Of a DNA stretch of 64,000 nt, positions 33,919 through 45,699 are shown one piece after another (the stretch's first letter is position 1; each line of letters opens with the position of its first letter). The translations under genes and the position numbers were made by a program. The notes beneath the pieces are model-generated. The model was given only the letters and a program-made list of their open reading frames with translations, did not search any database and was not told where the DNA came from. The stretch is taken from positions 37,500,580-37,564,579 of the forward strand of contig NC_088678.1 in NCBI RefSeq assembly GCF_950023065.1, written 5' to 3'. The stretch comes from Planococcus citri (lineage: Eukaryota; Arthropoda; Insecta; Hemiptera; Pseudococcidae).

Positions 33919-34604
33919 TCGAGCAGTGCCAACAACGACGTACTGCAAAAGTCACTAGAAAAAATTCACAATTGGATAAGAAAGTGGAGGATTGCCCTGA
34001 ATCATCAAAAGTAGAGGCACATGCTCTATACTCTTCATCATGCCAACAGCTCGATGAGGGTTTATCTTGCAGACAAGCCAATACCACAGGCTGACTCAGC
34101 TAAATACCTGGGAATACACTTGGACTCCAGATTACGTATCATGGAAGATCCATGTGAAAATGAAGTCCAACCAGATGAAGAAAACGGTGCGGCAACTATA
34201 CTGGCTAATTGGAAGGCACTCGGAACTGGACCTGAGCTGCAAAATCCTGGTCTACAAGCAGATTATCCGACCTATCTGGACTTATGGTCTGGTGCTATGG
34301 GGCTGTGCAAAAAGGTCTAATCGCCAGGTGATACAGAGAAGGCAAAATGTCATACTGAGAATAATCGTGAATGCATGCAGAGCCACATCAAAACCGAAGC
34401 AATCCACCTGCTGCACCCTCATGGCTCTCGGAGGCTTTGGAAAAGCAAGCCTTTGGATTATAGTTAGAACTATTTATAGTAGGGACCCGGGCAATGGGCT
34501 GTGACCCCTCCTCCTCGTAAAATTTTCTCTTAAAAACTAGTACTAATTTATGATTAATCACGTAAGATTGTACTCTCTTTGTTGTTTAAAAAAAAAAAAA
34601 AAAA
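33919..34604 (+). mobile_element. 5'-truncated Jockey-type LINE B with poly(A) tail
   Basis: The translation runs SLEKIHNWIRKWRIALN, a stop, HMLYTLHH, AKYLGIHLDSRL (RT thumb motif), then after a frameshift near 34138 LYWLIGRHSELDLSCKIL, YKQIIRPIWTYGLVLWG and RQVIQRRQNVILR. Near the end, in another frame, comes LLHPHGSRRLWKSKP. These follow the order of the C-terminal half of Jockey-family RT proteins. The 3' trailer ends in an 18-A run at about 34587-34604. The 5' end is truncated just after where YADD would lie. The copy is defective, and no clear target duplication is seen. Confidence 0.85.
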
Positions 34605-35057
34605 ATGAATTTTGAAGCAGAGTCAAATTGATCCAAATTAAGCTAGGGCAAAAGCTTTGTGAAAATCTGCAACCAAATCTTACAATTAGGTAAACCAGGG
34701 TTGAGGACACTAAAACAATTTTAAACAATATTCATCATTTTTTACAAAAATTTGGCTAAAAATGAAAAAATACGTAACATCACGTTAAAAACAAAATTTC
34801 AAAAAATTGAAACAGAAACAGAAACTGAAAACCATATAACCAAAACACAAAAAGATTTCATCATTAATTTTTTAGATTTTTCACAATTTATTGACGTCAA
34901 TGACTTTGCGATAATTTCGAAAAATAAACTTCAAAATTCAAATCAGAGCTGAAAAATTTTTTTAAAAAACACGAAAAATAGCTTTAAAAACAAATTTTTA
35001 GAAAAACAAAGACTGAAAAACTAAAAACTTGGAAATGAAAACCGAAAAGAATCGTTT
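34605..35057. other. AT-rich spacer between two LINE ends
   Basis: Lys/Asn-rich background frames only. I see no RT text or repeat ends. Confidence 0.4.
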
Positions 35058-35341
35058 TCACAGTCCTCGGTAAAACAACAAAATCACCCACAATCACCTC
35101 TATGAAAAGGCCCCAAAACCCACATGCCAATTCTGCCTGTCAGAACTTCTATCTGTCCAACACTTACTATTTCACTGTCCCTCCTTACATCAGCACAGAG
35201 CCACAGACTATCCCTACAAACAGATGAAAGATCCCTAATCATACCAGACAACCCTTCCGAAATTAAAAAATTCATAGACCTAATTAAAAAACTTGACCTT
35301 ACCAACTCGATATAAAATCTCACACACCCAAAAAAAAAAAA
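35058..35341 (+). mobile_element. LINE C, short 3' end with zinc knuckle and poly(A)
   Basis: The reading KITHNHLYEKAPKPTC-QFC, then VQHLLFHCPSLHQHR, gives the C-x2-C...H-x4-C pattern that closes many I/Jockey-like LINE proteins. After a frameshift the end reads NPSEIKKFIDLIKKLDL and stops. A short trailer and a run of about 12 A follow (35330-35341). Only the last 90 or so residues are present, so it is a heavily 5'-truncated insertion, of a different family from LINE B. Confidence 0.8.
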
Positions 35342-38300
35342 TTTCATTCAGAATGAATTCCGCAGAAATTACTCCTTTTTCAAGTACTTAACCACGTTCG
35401 TTTATAAGTTCTCAAGAGTCAAGAGATTATTTTGCGACCGTTCATGATTCAAGCTGTATTAGCTGAAAAAGTAAATAGTTTCTCAGCATTTTTTGGGTGT
35501 TTTTTTTGGGGTGGGGGGAGGCTCAATTTTCTTTATGCATTTGGTCAATAATAATCCAACTTTTTTCTCGCGAATTTTCCTTTCTTCCAAAAGTGTTTTC
35601 TCATTTTGTTACCATCAAAAAAGGTTTCCTATTCCTAGTGCTTTAACATGAAAAGTTTTTGGAAGAAACGGTGAGTTCTGCAGTATCAGGAAAATGGAAA
35701 TACGAGTTGAAATCACATGTATCAAATCATCTCGAGGTTTCAAAGTGTAGATAAGTACGAGTATAATGAAAACTAAATAATTTAGTTTTCATTCAATCTT
35801 TTAAGATGGACGCCAACTTCATGAACACTAGGTACTTTAAACTGTCTCAAATAAAATGATTTTGACTTCTTTTTTAGAGAACTAGGAATGAAAAAATTTA
35901 CTTCTTCCATTCATTCCACATTTTTTTTTTTTTTTTTTCATCTTAACAAACTTTTCTCAATACAGCAAAAAAACAAGTACAGTTTGACTGCTCGAGGGTT
36001 CTGTTATAAATAACCCTCATTCCAGAGAGAGAAAAAAAAAACCACAACTCAGACAAATGTAGAAACCCTGTTAAAAAAATCTTCGTTCCACATTCCATTA
36101 ACTAGGAACTATTCGCCTAAAACGCTAAATAGCTCCGAAATGCTGACTTCACATGGTCTACATATATACCTACCTACCTTACTTACAGTCTACCTGTGAA
36201 CCGTTCATCCCTTAGACACGTTCTCTCCACTCTATAGGAAGTAGGTAATAGGTACACGAGAAGATATACGCAGGCAATATACGCGTCGTGTACGACCCAT
36301 ACACCAGCCATTTATATACACTGTAATGACCACAAGCAAAATCGAAGGTTAGGCCGTGCGCAAAAAGCACCTTAATACGATTACCTAAGACCGAGCAGCA
36401 ATACCACAACAAGTCAAGCGGAGCTGATAGCTGTAACAAGGTTCATCCCTTAAATGAATTATCCCGGTGTTTAGTCAACAATGTATGTGTGTGCGGCTTT
36501 ATCTATTGGCAGCGATGGTATATAAAATTTTCTTGTGCACGTTTCTCATCCCTGCGCTACACCTTCATTGTATTGGCTTTACCCTTTTTCTTAAATACTC
36601 CACAGCTATTCGGCAACGCTCCATCGTTCACCAGCTTATACATAGTGTATCCGTGGTACTATGTGTATGCTGTATACATACAGAAAGAGGTTTTTCGTAT
36701 GCAGTTTATAAACCATACACATATATGAGATACCAGAAGAAACATTCTGCTTTAGCTATGGCAGCAATACCTTTCTCTCTATGTATAATCGCGCCGCGAG
36801 CGTTTAATAACAGCCAGATCGAAACGTAAGGAGAGAGGAGGAGGTTCTTCCGTATTCTACTTCTTCATTTTCTTCTTTTGCACAATCCTCGAGCCTCGAA
36901 TACAGAACTTATCAAGCTACGTAGGTAGCAGCTAAAAGAGCACCAACGACTGAGAACTAACATAAGCCCACTGAAAAAACTTGTAGAAATACCAAAATAA
37001 ATAATTAGGGGGCGTTTTGCTTCTCATAGAGTAAAGATTTCAGAAAATCGGGTGTTATTCTTGGAAAATTTCCATACCCAGTTTTCACTTTCTAGTTTGA
37101 TGATTTTTAATTATGGAAAGTGTGGAAGGAAGGTCATTTTGTAGAATACACATTTGATGTAGGTACCTACCTAGTTGTTTTGAAATCCCTTGAAGGATAT
37201 AAAATATTTCATTCGCAGTGCGCCACCATCACAATTTTTGAATTCCACCTACACTGTTCATTATAAATAAACAGATCCACATAACTCGGAAAATCATTTC
37301 ACAGGGATGAATGAGTCAAGGTTGAATCTGCCTTCGCATTTTGAATAAAAGAAAACTCCATTGCTGAAATAAACCTCGAGCGCGACGAGTGAAGAAAATA
37401 TTTCTGCTATATTCTTACAATTAGGTAATCAACCTACATTCGTCAAAGACAACCAATTGTGACTAAATCTATAAGGCCACATAAACGAATAATTTCAGGA
37501 AACGAATACAGCATCACGAAGACGTAGATTCGAAACGTATTTCCATACACGGATTGTCAAAGATAAAAAAGAAATTTACTTGACCTTTCTGTAACGTTTA
37601 TCTCTGAAAAGTTTATAAACAAAAGCAGGTGTACTTGTTGCTAACGCAAACAAACAACATTTAAAGCGACATTTTTCTTTCAAATTCTCTTTTCGTCGAA
37701 AGCTCTCGCGATGTTTGTCAAGGGATCCGGGGAGACCTGTAAAGGAGAAAATAGTATAAGAGCATATCGCACAGATCATGTGCCCTTTTCCCATTACATT
37801 TCAACCTCGAACAAAGAGATCTCCAAAGGTGCTAATGGCAATGTGGGGTGGAGGGAGGTGGATTTCAGACGGTTAATGAACACAGTACCCGATGTTTTTT
37901 TTTTCATTTTAAACGCTAGACCTCGGTAAAGATTTTAAGAAGATTAAACGGGTATCCGCGCGCGAGGATTTACGTGTGCCGAAGGGTGTCCTGTCTGCGT
38001 GCCTACGTTCTCAACTCGAAATGAAAACTGTAATGAAGGTAATAACTAAATTGGATTTTTCTCTTTCAAACAACAAGAACAAAAACACATCTCAGCGAGA
38101 GGAAAAAAAATCTCGTGTAAATATAAGAAGAGACGATGTTAAACACCGAGATTTCTTCTCCTTTTTCGTCCTGCGTGTACGTACTTCGTTCACTCGGGCT
38201 AATTTAACCATTCGGACGAGATTTCTGGATTTTGGACGATAAAAGAGGATTTTTTTCTTCGCGAAATCCTTCTCTCGTTGAGAGTTTTTTCTTTCTTCTA

Positions 38301-41300
38301 CTTTTTTCAGCACACAAGAATAAAAAGTTATATCCGTAGTACCTTTTTGTCGACGAACATTTTCACCATCTAATTGTAACACGTTGGTATTTTTGGACGA
38401 AAAGCTCACCTCGCATGTCTTGTTATATTATTTTCAAACCTACGATTCAATTATGTTGGAAATTATTTCTCAGTGTTTGGATTTACACTCTGTCTTCCTG
38501 TAGCTCGTTGCCATATACTTTGGTACTCGAATATTTTGTCGGTGCTTTGTTTCGTTTTGTTTGTCGAATTGATAATGCGGTGATTTATGTAAGTATCGCG
38601 TCGAAAAGCTTTTTTCTCGCTGAAAGATTTATATTCTCTTCATTTTACTTGTTTCTTCAATCTTATCTACTGTATTTTGAATACTTGTAGCGAGGTAACG
38701 TTTTTTAAAATAATCGCGTGATTCATTCACAGCAGAAAATGACAAGAAACAATACAAAAATAATTGTTAAAAATTAATATATTGAAGTGGTAAGCAAAAT
38801 CTTAAGAAATAATCAGTGATGGAAAAAAGAAACTTGATGAGGATTTTGAGAGCACTAAAATTGAAGTTTCTAAATTGAAGAAAACCTATTTTATGCAATT
38901 ATACCTATATCCAAAATTGATATTTTCCGATTTAAAAAAAGTCACAAGATCCAGTAAAAAATTTCAAGGTGTTGAACAAAATTTTAAAATGGAAAAACAA
39001 AACGTTTTTCAGGACTTTTAGCAGGAAATTTTTTAAACACTTCACGACTTACGCTGAGGGTTTTCGAATTAATTGGATCGAACAATCACATTGTAATATT
39101 TGTATTTTACTTTTCGGCTGCCTTGTGAGGGAGGGGGAAGAAAGTTCAACATTTTTGTTTTTTCAGTGTCTTTGAACAATTGGACATCCTAATATTGTTT
39201 TTGGAGGGAAGGAGGTGTCAAAAATTACCTTTATCATTTGAATTTTTCAAAAATTTCAAACCTAAATTTCTAAATTTTCAACTTCTTATGTTTTTTCCGA
39301 GGGGAGGGGGGGGGAGTTAACAATATCATCATCATCTCAATTTTCTAACTGTTTTGAGGCTTTGAATAATATTTTTTCAATATAATTGTTCTTTGAAAAA
39401 GTTCAAATTAATTTTAAAATGAAACGAGGCACAACATTTCTAAAAATGCATGGTTCAGAATATCAAATAAAAGCCTTTTTAAATCAAATTTTTATCAAAA
39501 ATTGAAACTTTTAACCCAATTTTCATTTTTAAAAATTGATCAAATCGAGGTAGAACGCTGAAATTTGGTTCATATCTTATTTTTAAACTTCTCAATCAAC
39601 TGATAGCAGTTTCAAGTACCTAATTTTAAAGCCTCGGTACATTTTTGGATTTTGCAGTTTTCAAAAAATTCCATAATAAAAAAATCAAAATGAAGTTCAG
39701 AATTTCCAAACTCGAATCACCTACGCTGATGATCCTTTCAATATTGATTTGAGAATCTATAAATATTAAAAAATTCGTTCAAAGTTATGTATTTTAAAAA
39801 CTGAAAAATTAAAAAATCCATTGAAAGCTCTAAAATGGCTTAAAACTGCGACCAACCAAAAAAGAAAACACCTTAATAATTATAGAGCATATTAATGAAA
39901 ATCTGTTCTAAAAATAGGATTTACTATAAATAAATTATTTTTATAATTGACCAACACGTGTTCTGAAATTCTCAAAATAATTCCAAAAATAGACTTCAAA
40001 GTGTCTGTGGGTGTTCTTCACTTAAAAATACCACCAAGTTAAAAACTACTAACAGTAGAATTTTTTTGTTACTTATTAATTTTTCGCATCAAGATAAAAG
40101 GGAAAAAATAATAAATATGAGACTTCACAATTACCAACTCAAATCACCAACTTGAAACAAAAATTTGAAATTCACATTTAGATTCTTTTCTGTCGAGCAC
40201 TACAGGTTAAAATTAACGCAATATTTACACCTCAACTATTTCCCAACTTAATATGACTCCTACTCATTTATTTATTTATTTATTTATATTTATATTTTTA
40301 TACCGGAAACTTTTTCCTTTTCTTTCACGATAACTTATTTAGAAAAAGAAAAGTTTTTCTACTTTCTTTGCGCTACGAAAGAAGGACAATACAATAGTAT
40401 ACAATCCTTTTGGTTTTTCTTTCATTCTAATTAAGATGAAACGAATATATTTGTTAAAATAATTATAAGTTTGTGGTTGTTATATTGAAGGCGAAAGTTG
40501 AAAATGAATTGAAATAGGGCATATTTCAACTTTCCTCGTTAGAAAAAAGATACCTACCTGCGCTATATTTATAATGGTTTGTGTTATTTATAAAACTATA
40601 CGAAAAAACTCAAGAGAGGTCCATGCCCGGAAACTGTAACCAAACTTACTTAAAATCAATAACACAAATTCATTCTCATGTTCTAAAGCAAGAAAACCTT
40701 CTACTTGGATAAAAATTCAGCAACTTTATTGTAGACGATAGAAACTATGTACTAAAACCTTTTTACCCATTAGCATACTTACATACCCGAGGAAAAAAAT
40801 TCACGATGTAACAATTAACAGCAAAAATATGATCAGTTTCACGACGAACATTATTATTTTTTTAAAACCTTGTAAAACCTTACTCAAAGAATAAAAGAGT
40901 AATTTTTTTACACACAATTTTCATGGTGAAAAATTCGCCTTACGTTTACTTTTAATATCATAACGAAAAAAATTTTAAAAATACATCTATTTTGTCTGGG
41001 CTTCTCTTTTACTCTTTCTAAAAATTTTTTCATCACGGTACACTTTTCAAGGTTAGACTAGATTTTTTTCAAATCACTACGACTTTCTATAGTAATATGA
41101 AATTCGACTAAAATCACAAAAAATACTGCGTTTAAATGAAGAAAAAAAAACAATCGTAGACTTTTTTTGCAATGCTTGCAAGAGTCGTCTGCTATCTACA
41201 TTCAGGAGCCCGTTTCGCGTACTAATCGAAACTTTTCAACTTGTAAAATCTACATAGGTATACCGAGAAAGTGCTGTCGTTTTCACGCTGACATAGGACT

Positions 41301-42985
41301 CAGTTATAGGAGGGGTAAAGATAGTAAAGTAGACCGCGTTACCTACGTTTTCATCGACTTGACAGTAGACAGGACGAAGATGGCAGCACTTTCTGTCAGA
41401 TATCTCTTCTTTTGAGACAATTCATCGTCCAGTAACGCTGTATTAAGTTTACTGCTTCTTGGTACCGTATACCTGCTCACTGCTGTGTGTAACTTTTACG
41501 CCACATAGATACTTCGCTTCTAGCACGACCCAGTAAACGACGACTATAGCTCGAATAATTTCATCGTTCGTCATATCCAAGTTGTCGAGCTGTATCACCA
41601 TCCAAGGAAAGAATCAAAGCCGCAAATTATCACACTTACGTATACCTTTTACCTACGAATACACACAACTTAGCCTAAAAACTTCCTCTGCCATATATAT
41701 TACGAGCCTGTGAGTAGCCGCAGATTAGTTTTGAGGACGAAGAGCGAAGGGTACACGTAGGTAAGGTATATAACGTACTAGATAAACGTAGTCGTCTCTT
41801 GCTTCTCTCGAAAAGTATAGACCGAGTAAAATTAGTCAACTCGTGTTTCCCGAGCCCGGGAAAGACGACACTTTGAAGTTGAATTTTGCTATTTGTCGAG
41901 CTCTTTTTGGAAAGACAACGTCGACTACTACACATCACTCCATTTTGTATATACAAACGCACATTTCATACCTATTCGTTTGATTGTATTGGTAGGTCTA
42001 GGTATGCCATATTATACGATGTTAAAGAGCTTCCCTTCCTCACTCATTCTTATCTCTCGGCTCGTCGAAAATGCGTCTTTTCACCGGTAAAGATGAACGC
42101 TATATTGTACATATCTCTTCGCTGGTATCGTGACATGGTTTACGTTATTTCCAAAAAACAAACCAGCCAAAAACCGAAAACGTACAACTATACGAGTAGG
42201 TACCTAGTTGCACGTCATACGCGTAATTCTTCGCGTATACCACATACACTGACATAAGCGTACTCGTACAACTGCTATGTACTAATACCAACTCAAGCTC
42301 GCGGGTATTATCTCGAATTACTCGCGATAAAATTCACGTGCACAGAAAGACAAAAATGGAATGAAATTTCTCGAATGTATCGAATTAAACGAGCGTTCGT
42401 TATTTCAAAAATACGCAAATTGTTTGGCAAAGATCTCGGCGAAGAGTATGTGAAAAACTATGAGAAGAGGTTTTAATTACATGTAGGTACTAGGTACCGT
42501 GTTTGCCATCGGATGAGCCAGACAATGAAATTTAAGAAATCTCTAATTAAATATCCCCAAGAGTCTAACAAAATAAAGGTATGCTCGGATAGTACAGAGG
42601 GGGAAGGGATACGAATTTATAAGACTGGGTTTTAGAGTTCAAAGGCTTCTCAATCACCTTGTAGAATTTCAAGAGTCAAAAAATAAGAAATTTCAGATTT
42701 TTGTTTTAAAGTCGAAATCTATGCAGATCTTTTCCCACAAGTTTTGGATCAAAGATCTAGTCTAGATCAAAGTTACATTAACTTTTGAAAATTAATCGGG
42801 AAAAAAATTCAGTTGGCTTTCTGATATTTATGTCAGACTTTTGAAAGCTTTGAAGAAAATTAATCGATTTTTTTTGAAAATTTAAGGGGGAAAATCAATT
42901 ATTTAAGGATGTCATATTTTTTAAAAATCACAAAGAATTCTTCACCTTATGTCAGACTTTTGAAAACTTGGAAAAAAATTATGTA
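35342..42985. other. long non-coding stretch with CpG-bearing islands
   Basis: Two less repetitive islands (36100-38700 and 41100-42500) alternate with AT-rich sequence. An 18-base T run lies near 35921-35938. Fold-back-family text appears at 39470-39850 (phrases such as GCTGAAATTTGG and ACTGATAGCAGTTTCAAG). ATTT microsatellite lies at about 40265-40290. Frames of 90-123 codons in the islands have no motif and overlap on both strands, so I do not call genes. Confidence 0.4.
35765..35793. repeat. perfect 29-base palindrome
   Basis: AATGAAAACTAAAT, one central A, and ATTTAGTTTTCATT form a 14-bp stem with essentially no loop. No related copy is seen nearby. Confidence 0.8.
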
Positions 42986-44289
42986 TTTTTGATTTTGACA
43001 CACAAATACTGACACTGTTGGTTGGTCATCATGCCATGTACAGCTACAAAGCTAGAGGCATGGTTTATTTTATACTGTTACATTAATGAAAGGTTGGATT
43101 TTGGGAGAAAGGAGAGTAAGACTGGAGGGTTTTGAGCTATTTCAGGTACAGTTTGAGGAAGGTTTAGAGACTTTCTTAAATTAGTAAGCTATGATCCTGA
43201 CAGGTGAGTAAGATGTGGGAGATAATGAGTTGGACTTGACATGTAGAGCATATTGAAAGGTATTCTTTTTTGAAGAGAAAAGAATGGGTGAGGAGGGTAC
43301 AGCTTTTATGTACACGGCATAAGGCAATGGCCTGCTTCCTGGGCAAATCTTGAATGTTGGTGGTGTGACTTTGGCTGGGAATTAACTGCGAACATATGGC
43401 TTCCATCACATCAGACACAGGGACCAGTGTTTCTAGAAACTACATACAGGTGAAATCATTAGTGACTGCTTTGCTGCTAAGTCTGCTGTTTCATTTCCCA
43501 AAATTCACAAGTGGGCTGGAATTCAAATATGAGATTTCTGAGGCGATTGGGTGTTGCTTAGATTTAGATCTTAGTTAAGAGATGGAATTTAGTTAATCTG
43601 TAAAGATCAAAACTTTGCCGAGTCTGCCCTTAATTGCCATGTTTAAAGATGTAAAAGTACATAATACTGCGTAGTTCACATGAAAGAATACTGAACAAGC
43701 ATGGTAGGTAATGGAAATTGCAAAACCTCGCTATCACAAACAACTGAACAACCACAACAATCCACAGATTTTACCCATTGGTGTAAATCAAAAGGAAATC
43801 ATTATGCTGAGCAATATAGTATATTATGCGACAGGAGCGGAAAGTATGCGATTAACGAGTGCAAAGTTTAAGGAGTGAGGCAAAGCCGAGCAACTTGAAT
43901 TGCACAAGTTAATTGCGTTACAGTCCAATCTTGTCACCTATACTATTTTAATTTCATATGAGACATATGAGAGGAAAATAAATGCTGAAATTTTTTTTTA
44001 AAAGTCAATTTTGAATTGGTAAACATGTGTGGGAAACTGTTACTTTCTGCGCCTATTTTGATAGATGTGTTAAAGGCGTATTTTCCAACCACAAAACTGT
44101 GTAGGAAACTACTCATTTTCCGAACATATGAAATTAAAAGTTATTGATGACTTGAGTGTGTTTCAAGTAATGATGTATCAAATGAGAGAATATTTTTCTT
44201 AGTTTTTGTAGAATTATCTGGATAGAATGGGGGAAGAGGATACAGCTGAATGGAGTTAAGAATGGAAGAGGCTTTATGGAGATATAAGT
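42986..44289 (-). mobile_element. RNase H-bearing LINE D, 3' portion (minus strand)
   Basis: Read on the minus strand, IFTD with nearby LNSI (RNase H acidic motif), IPAH and GNETADLAAK (the last RNase H motif) lie at about 43480-43610. VSDVMEAICSQLIPSQ, then AIALCRVHKSCTLLTHSF, then CSTCQVQLIISHILLTC (closing zinc knuckle) lie at 43176-43420. A trailer continues to about 42990. On the 5' side, LYPLPPFYPDNSTKTKKN at about 44200 precedes RNase H. Stops at TGG-to-TGA positions show decay. The spacer between 43640 and 44130 is longer than usual and may hold another insertion. Confidence 0.75.
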
Positions 44290-44297
44290 CATAAGCA

Positions 44298-44957
44298 CAG
44301 AGATGGAACCAATTATAATTGATGATACATCGGGCATAATCGATTAATTGGTCGTTAAATTGACAACCAAAATAAACACAGCAAAGCATGATGTCATGCG
44401 GAATGATCAGCAGCTTGACCCATTGCATCTTAACCAGAGCTGAAAATGGTACTCGCTGACAGCGGGTAACTACTGTACCCATATTGTAAATTCTTGCTAC
44501 TCGCTAGTAGCGGGTAGCAAGTTGAAAAAATGTCACACCAGTTCACATTATAACGTGTAGTGAGTTGAATGCGCAGCCGGTATACTGGCGTGACATCATA
44601 AACCACGCCCAATTGTCACGCGGTAGATGATTACAAGTCAGTGGGGGAACGGCATTGTGTTATGACTCGCGCTGTATGAGTGCCAATAAAACCGTGTTGT
44701 TCTCGCTATATGATACTATCTATCTGGTATCCGACTCAACTCGTTACCTGACATAGCAGGTTCAGCCAGTATTTTACCCCAATACCAGTTAGCGAGTAGC
44801 ATAACCGTTTTCAGCTATAATCTTAACCATTGACCAAGCAAAAAACCTGAAATATTAGTACAATATAAATAAGTAGTGCTAAGATCCAATTAATCAATGC
44901 TGTCTTATTTAATCAGACCCAAATAATCGATTATAATTGGTAATCATTCCATCTCTG
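44298..44957. mobile_element. hAT MITE 1 inside LINE D, with perfect 8-bp target duplication
   Basis: It begins CAGAGATGGAACCAATTATA and ends with CATTCCATCTCTG. The reverse complement of the end reads CAGAGATGGAATG and then ACCAATTATAAT, so the inverted repeats match with a small indel. CATAAGCA flanks both sides (44290-44297 and 44958-44965). Removing it restores the LINE D frame (...NLPYAY joined to DLYLHKAS...). Without the nested element it is about 270 bp. Confidence 0.9.
44435..44819. mobile_element. hAT MITE 2 nested inside hAT MITE 1
   Basis: The left end CAGAGCTGAAAATGGT and the reverse complement of the right end TATAGCTGAAAACGGTTA are inverted repeats. They are followed on both sides by an ACTCGCT phrase. 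The flanks are ATCTTAAC at 44427-44434 and 44820-44827, a perfect 8-bp duplication. The 385-bp interior contains further inverted text (TACTCGCT.AGCGGGTA) but no transposase. Confidence 0.88.
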
Positions 44958-44965
44958 CATAAGCA

Positions 44966-45475
44966 TATGGGAGATTAGGATTAATTTTTGGGTCTATGGT
45001 AAGAGGGAAACAGTTAACAGTTTTAAGGTGAAAGAAAAATGAGGAAAGGATGAGTTTTGATTGCATAGAGGGGAGGATTTCAGATGCTTCCTGATATAAT
45101 AAGTGTATAGGAGTAGTTCTGAGGGCTCCAGTTGCCAGTGGAAGAGCCGTGTTTGGAATAGTGTTCAGTGCTTTGAGTGTAGACTGTTCAACTGATGAGT
45201 AAGTTGGCACCCATAATCACATTTTGAGCAATCAGAGCTCTATAAATTCTGAGAAGAGATTGAGTGTCTGTTTCATATGGTGTACTAGATAGTTTTCAAT
45301 GGCGTTTGAAAGTTGGTTCAGATCTTAAATGGTCCAAGACCTTCTTGGAATGTGTTCCACAACATTCCAGAGTTGCAGGGGAAGAGAAGTGTGAGTGGGG
45401 GTATAGGAAGCGATTTCCCTGGAGCCTGAGTTCCTGAAGGGTTTGAAAAATTAAGGATTTGAGAGGTAATAGTGA
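44966..45475 (-). mobile_element. RNase H-bearing LINE D, reverse transcriptase C-terminal part
   Basis: On the minus strand LLRIYRALI and DYG-like text precede LKALNTIPNTALPLATGA, then RTTPIHLLYQEASEILPS. This is the conserved block after the RT thumb in Jockey/I-like LINEs. Further 5' is a weaker HIPRRSW...LNQLSNAIE match. Two or more frame changes and stops are present. The protein order continues across MITE 1 into the 3' portion. Confidence 0.8.
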
Positions 45476-45483
45476 ATTTTCAT

Positions 45484-45687
45484 TTAATAATTATTCTTCC
45501 TTAAAGTAGGTTTTTTCACAAAGGGTGGGGGGTGGTAAATGACGTTTTTGTGGATGGTTTCGCTCTCTGAGGTTCTGTTCATCTCACAACATTTTTCGGG
45601 GGCCTTTCTCTTTCTCCAGATACTTCTAACTATTACGTATAAATCATTATCCACTGACCCATCAAACATCATGTACTCAATATCCTC
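45484..45687 (-). pseudogene. unrecognised ORF fragment next to LINE D
   Basis: This frame reads EDIEYMMFDGSVDNDLYVIV, then RSIWRKRKAPEKCCEMNRT, to a stop at 45484. Its mixed codon use looks like real protein sequence, unlike the Phe/Lys-rich background. An ATG lies five codons in. It does not read as the LINE ORF beside it. It may be an exon, a fragment of another element, or chance. A weak AAG acceptor-like sequence precedes it on the minus strand, but without a pyrimidine tract. Confidence 0.2.
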
Positions 45688-45699
45688 TTAAGACATTTT

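Noticed and set aside
41886..42257. 123-codon plus-strand frame
   Set aside because: Overlapped by frames in other registers and on the other strand, no motif, composition like surrounding non-coding sequence.
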